A program made the position numbers and the translations under genes. Of a stretch of 8,797 nucleotides of DNA, positions 6,829-8,797 are shown piece by piece. The stretch lies in assembly GCA_016463045.1 (NCBI GenBank), contig JAEMSB010000075.1, positions 3,001 through 11,797 of the forward strand, read 5' to 3'. The DNA is from Niveispirillum sp. GTDB lineage: Bacteria > Pseudomonadota > Alphaproteobacteria > Azospirillales > Azospirillaceae. Below the pieces are notes generated by a model. That model had not been told where the DNA came from. It was given only the letters and a program-made list of their open reading frames with translations, and did no database searches. How positions within the stretch are numbered: position 1 is the stretch's first letter; each line of letters starts with the position of its first letter.

Positions 6829-8205
6829 TCAGCCCGCCGCCGTCCGCGCGTCCCGTCGCGACAGCCACCAGAACCGCGCCATCAGGAACCCGACCGACAC
6901 GATGCTGGCGATGAAAATCCCTTCGAAAAGGCCCAGCACACCGCGCCCCAGCGGAAAGGCCAGGAACCAGCCGACCGGCATCATGATGGCGTAATAGCTG
7001 ATAAAGTGCAGTGCCGTCGGAACCCAGGTGTCGCTGCGCCCGCGCAGGGCCTGTGCCATCACCACCTGCCCGCCATCAGCCACCAGCAGCCAAGCAGAGA
7101 AGGCCACCACCGGCGCCGTCAGGGCCAGCACGGCGGCATCCTGCGTGAACTGCCCCGCGATCCAGCCGGGAAACAGCAGGAAGATGACGCCGACCAGGGC
7201 CAGGATAGCGCTGGTCACGCCCAGGCCGGTCCAGCCCGCCACGGTGGTTTCGGTTCGGTCGCCAGCGCCATAGGCATTGCCCACCCGCACGGAGGTTGCC
7301 GACGCCAAGCCCAGCGCGCACATGAAGGGCAGCGCGATCAGGTTCAACCCGATGGCATAGGCAGCAACACCCACCGCCCCCAGCCAGCCCGCGAACAGGC
7401 CCAGCCCACCGAAGGCCGAGCCTTCCAGCCCGTTGGACAGGCCGGCGGCATAGCCGATACGCCGCTGTTCGCGCCCGCCGGCCCACCATCCCTTGAACCC
7501 ACCGCGCACGCCCCATTCCTGGCGCTTCGGGTGCCACCAGATATAAGCGATCATGCCGAAGGCGCAGAGCCAGCGCAGTGCCGTGGTCGACCAGGCGGCC
7601 CCGATGGCGCCCAGGGCCGGCAGCCCGAAATGACCCCAGACGAACATCCAGACCAGCAGGACATTCAGCACATTGCTGATCAGCATGGCCACCATGCCCG
7701 GCAAGGGCCGTTTCAACCCTTCCAGCCACAGCGAGCAGGCCAGATACAGCGCCGCCGGCGGCATGCCGAAGGCCATGACGGCCATGACATGGCCAGCCCC
7801 GCGCGCCAGATCCGGCTCCTGCCCCGTCAGCAACAGGAACTGTTCCCCGAACAGGCAGATGCCGAACACGGCGGACCCGACCAGCAGCGCATAGGGCAGC
7901 GACCGGCGCCAGACGGTGCCGACCGTCCCCTCCTCCCCGCGCCCCACGGCCTGTGCCGTGACCACGACCGTGCCCAGCAGCAAGCCGACCATCACGCCCA
8001 TCATGACCGCGACAGGCGTATGCCCCATGCCCAGATAGGCCAGTTCCTGCGCGCTGTACCGCCCCACGATCAGCGTGTCGGTCAGGGCCATGACGATGAT
8101 CCCGGCCCGCGCGATGATAACCGGCACGGCCAGCCGAAACAGGTCACGCACATGGCGCTGGATACGGTGGGGAAGGGTTTCGGCCTGAAGGGCGACAGCA
8201 GTCAT
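6829..8205 (-). CDS. MATE family multidrug/cation antiporter (NorM-like)
   Basis: This is an inner-membrane secondary transporter of the MATE family, whose members export cationic drugs, dyes or metabolites in exchange for Na+ or H+. The 458 residues match the usual length and contain about 12 hydrophobic helices in two pseudo-symmetric halves, joined near the basic stretch around residues 225-245. Family signatures are ALTDTLIVGRYS in the first half, with the conserved Asp43 of helix 1, and ATSVRVGNAYGAGD in the second half (about 303-316). The frame stays open upstream to 8514, but the extra part is a glycine/serine-rich antisense image of the proline-rich gene. ATG at 8205 is chosen because the protein then begins like the family and because it lies downstream of a good promoter (start near 8236). 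The ribosome binding site is weak. The promoter carries operator-like repeats, so expression is probably controlled. The substrate cannot be told from sequence. The gyrA promoter lies after its stop, so the two are probably separate units. Confidence 0.95.
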   Translation of the reverse strand: MTAVALQAETLPHRIQRHVRDLFRLAVPVIIARAGIIVMALTDTLIVGRYSAQELAYLGMGHTPVAVMMGVMVGLLLGTVVVTAQAVGRGEEGTVGTVWRRSLPYALLVGSAVFGICLFGEQFLLLTGQEPDLARGAGHVMAVMAFGMPPAALYLACSLWLEGLKRPLPGMVAMLISNVLNVLLVWMFVWGHFGLPALGAIGAAWSTTALRWLCAFGMIAYIWWHPKRQEWGVRGGFKGWWAGGREQRRIGYAAGLSNGLEGSAFGGLGLFAGWLGAVGVAAYAIGLNLIALPFMCALGLASATSVRVGNAYGAGDRTETTVAGWTGLGVTSAILALVGVIFLLFPGWIAGQFTQDAAVLALTAPVVAFSAWLLVADGGQVVMAQALRGRSDTWVPTALHFISYYAIMMPVGWFLAFPLGRGVLGLFEGIFIASIVSVGFLMARFWWLSRRDARTAAG

Positions 8206-8217
8206 TTTGGGACGAGA

Positions 8218-8260
8218 ATCCGATATCTTGAAACGCCGCGCACGATACATCCGATATCGG
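8218..8260 (-). repeat. Two operator-like GATATCGGAT elements 31 bp apart
   Basis: On the minus strand the same 10-bp word, GATATCGGAT, occurs at 8249-8258 and 8218-8227, exactly 31 bp apart (about three helical turns). The first copy sits inside the longer palindrome CCGATATCGG (8251-8260), in the spacer of the MATE promoter. The second lies in the early transcribed leader, before the ATG. Placement, spacing and dyad symmetry suit a dimeric repressor binding one DNA face twice. No regulator gene is present in the window. Confidence 0.6.
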
Positions 8261-8269
8261 AAATGTCCA
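8242..8269 (-). promoter_or_regulatory. Promoter of the MATE gene
   Basis: On the minus strand TGGACA (8264-8269, five of six matches to consensus), a 16-bp spacer and TATCGT (8242-8247, four of six) form a credible housekeeping promoter. RNA would start near 8236, leaving a leader of about 30 nt to the ATG at 8205. This rules out the longer open frame that starts upstream of the promoter. Confidence 0.65.
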
Positions 8270-8295
8270 GTGCCACCATGTCGGGGGAACAATTC

Positions 8296-8325
8296 ACCCC
8301 GCGCCGGGGTTGGTTGATAGCAACC
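8296..8325 (+). other. Tandem small hairpins ahead of the proline-rich gene
   Basis: Two adjacent inverted repeats are present: ACCCCG-CGC-CGGGGT (8296-8310) and GGTTG-ATAG-CAACC (8312-8325). Only a few bases separate them from the AAGAGAGGA ribosome binding site (8331-8339). They lie between the divergent MATE promoter and the small gene. They could be a leader-RNA structure or part of a protein binding site. No clear plus-strand promoter was identified. TTGAAA at 8228-8233 is a possible -35 with a poor -10. Confidence 0.4.
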
Positions 8326-8347
8326 GTCACAAGAGAGGACGCGGCCC

Positions 8348-8527
8348 ATGGGCATCGTGCCACCACTTCCCGGCTCCACCCCGCCCGACCAGACCGAAGT
8401 GCCCCCGCCGGACGAACTGCCGACGCCGCAGCCGGGCGGCCCGCCCGAGCCGCCACCCGCGCCGGAACCCGACCCTGAACCCACGCCGGTGCGCATGTCC
8501 GGGCGTACATGCACGCTGGGGGCTTGA
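8348..8527 (+). CDS. Proline-rich small protein (59 residues), unknown function
   Basis: I do not recognise a named family. The ATG is preceded by a strong Shine-Dalgarno sequence (AGAGAGGA, about 8 nt upstream), the best in this part of the window. The product has 21 prolines in 59 residues and 8 acidic residues, arranged as short P-rich units such as VPPPDELPTPQP and PEPDPEPTP. It ends in a short, slightly basic tail with a single Cys (RMSGRTCTLGA). It has no signal peptide, membrane helix or aromatic residue, so it should be extended and soluble. Two triple-proline runs would slow ribosomes that lack EF-P. It lies 32 nt before trmFO on the same strand and could share its transcript. It may be a true small protein or a translated leader. 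The long opposite-strand frame over it is Gly/Ser-rich and unlike any protein family. Confidence 0.6.
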   Translation: MGIVPPLPGSTPPDQTEVPPPDELPTPQPGGPPEPPPAPEPDPEPTPVRMSGRTCTLGA

Positions 8528-8559
8528 CGGCGGGGCCGTGGCGCGCGACATCACGGCCC

Positions 8560-8797
8560 ATGACCCAGAAGAACCCCATCCACGTCATCGGCGCCGGCAT
8601 GGCTGGCAGCGAAGCTGCATGGCAGATCGCCCAGGCCGGCATCCCCGTCATCCTGCATGAGATGCGCCCCGTTCAGAAAACGGACGCGCACCAGACGGAT
8701 TTCTTCGCGGAGCTGGTCTGTTCCAACTCCTTCCGGTCTGACGATGCCGAATATAACGCCGTCGGCCTGCTGCATGAGGAGATGCGCCGCTGCGGCT
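8560..8797 (+). CDS. trmFO: Methylenetetrahydrofolate-tRNA-(uracil-5-)-methyltransferase, N-terminal fragment
   Basis: This is the start of the flavoprotein that makes 5-methyluridine at position 54 of the tRNA T-loop, using 5,10-methylenetetrahydrofolate as carbon donor and FAD/NAD(P)H as reductant. The 79 codons present show the Rossmann dinucleotide fold HVIGAGMAGSEAAWQIA (about 8-24), with the GxGxxGxE-like FAD motif, then the family-typical HEMRPVQKTDAHQTDFFAELVCSNSFRSD (in parts, about residues 33-61), including the Cys-Ser-Asn-Ser motif. The ATG at 8560 places the FAD motif at the distance from the N-terminus usual in the family. No good ribosome binding site precedes it, which would fit coupling to the small upstream gene. 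The rest of the gene (usually about 440-480 residues in total) lies past the right edge. Confidence 0.96.
   Translation, partial: MTQKNPIHVIGAGMAGSEAAWQIAQAGIPVILHEMRPVQKTDAHQTDFFAELVCSNSFRSDDAEYNAVGLLHEEMRRCG

Noticed and set aside
4940..6994. Plus-strand open frame of 684 residues
   Set aside because: It runs antisense through gyrA and past its start, and its composition (Gln, His, Asp, Gly) has no domain sense.
7006..8478. Plus-strand open frame of 490 residues
   Set aside because: It is antisense to MATE, has Gln/His/Arg-rich low-complexity composition and no ribosome binding site, and overlaps the true plus-strand gene in another frame.
6829..8514. A 561-residue version of the MATE protein starting at 8514
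   Set aside because: The extra 103 residues are Gly/Ser-rich antisense of the proline-rich gene, lie upstream of the MATE promoter, and do not resemble a MATE N-terminus.

Overview
This window looks like a stretch of an alphaproteobacterial chromosome, most likely Rhodospirillales/Azospirillaceae-like. That placement rests on high GC content, a GyrA whose C-terminal domain carries an acidic insertion, the gyrA-coaD adjacency, and a folate-dependent TrmFO. It is inferred from these features and was not tested by any search. Most of the window is ordinary core genome. The less usual content is regulatory or very small.

Layout. Six transcription units can be read. On the minus strand, in order of transcription: a 12-helix MATE efflux protein (8205 to 6829), gyrA for DNA gyrase subunit A (6721 to 3992), coaD for phosphopantetheine adenylyltransferase (3860 to 3339), a tRNA-Lys(UUU) gene (3247 to 3172) with its own strong promoter and an intrinsic terminator, and a large membrane-bound hybrid sensor histidine kinase (2918 down to the left edge, truncated at its C-terminus). 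On the plus strand at the right end: a 59-residue proline-rich small protein (8348-8527) and the first 79 codons of trmFO (8560 onward, truncated by the right edge). Long open frames antisense to all of these are GC-driven shadows.

How the parts relate. GyrA, CoaD, tRNA-Lys and TrmFO are housekeeping functions (DNA supercoiling, CoA synthesis, translation, and m5U54 modification of tRNA). The kinase has six predicted membrane helices, two PAS-type sensory regions, a complete HisKA/HATPase core and two intact receiver domains. It is not obviously linked in function to its neighbours. MATE and the proline-rich gene are divergent and share a 142-bp regulatory region.

The most interesting signals are (i) two copies of a 10-bp GATATCGGAT element 31 bp apart, one inside the -35/-10 spacer of the MATE promoter and one over the early transcribed region; (ii) the proline-rich 59-codon gene with a strong ribosome binding site just ahead of trmFO; (iii) a three-unit GCACC/GGTGC repeat with 12-bp period on the putative gyrA promoter; and (iv) a six-codon mini-ORF whose stop overlaps the GTG start of gyrA. 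No phage, IS element, CRISPR array or wholly new gene system is visible.
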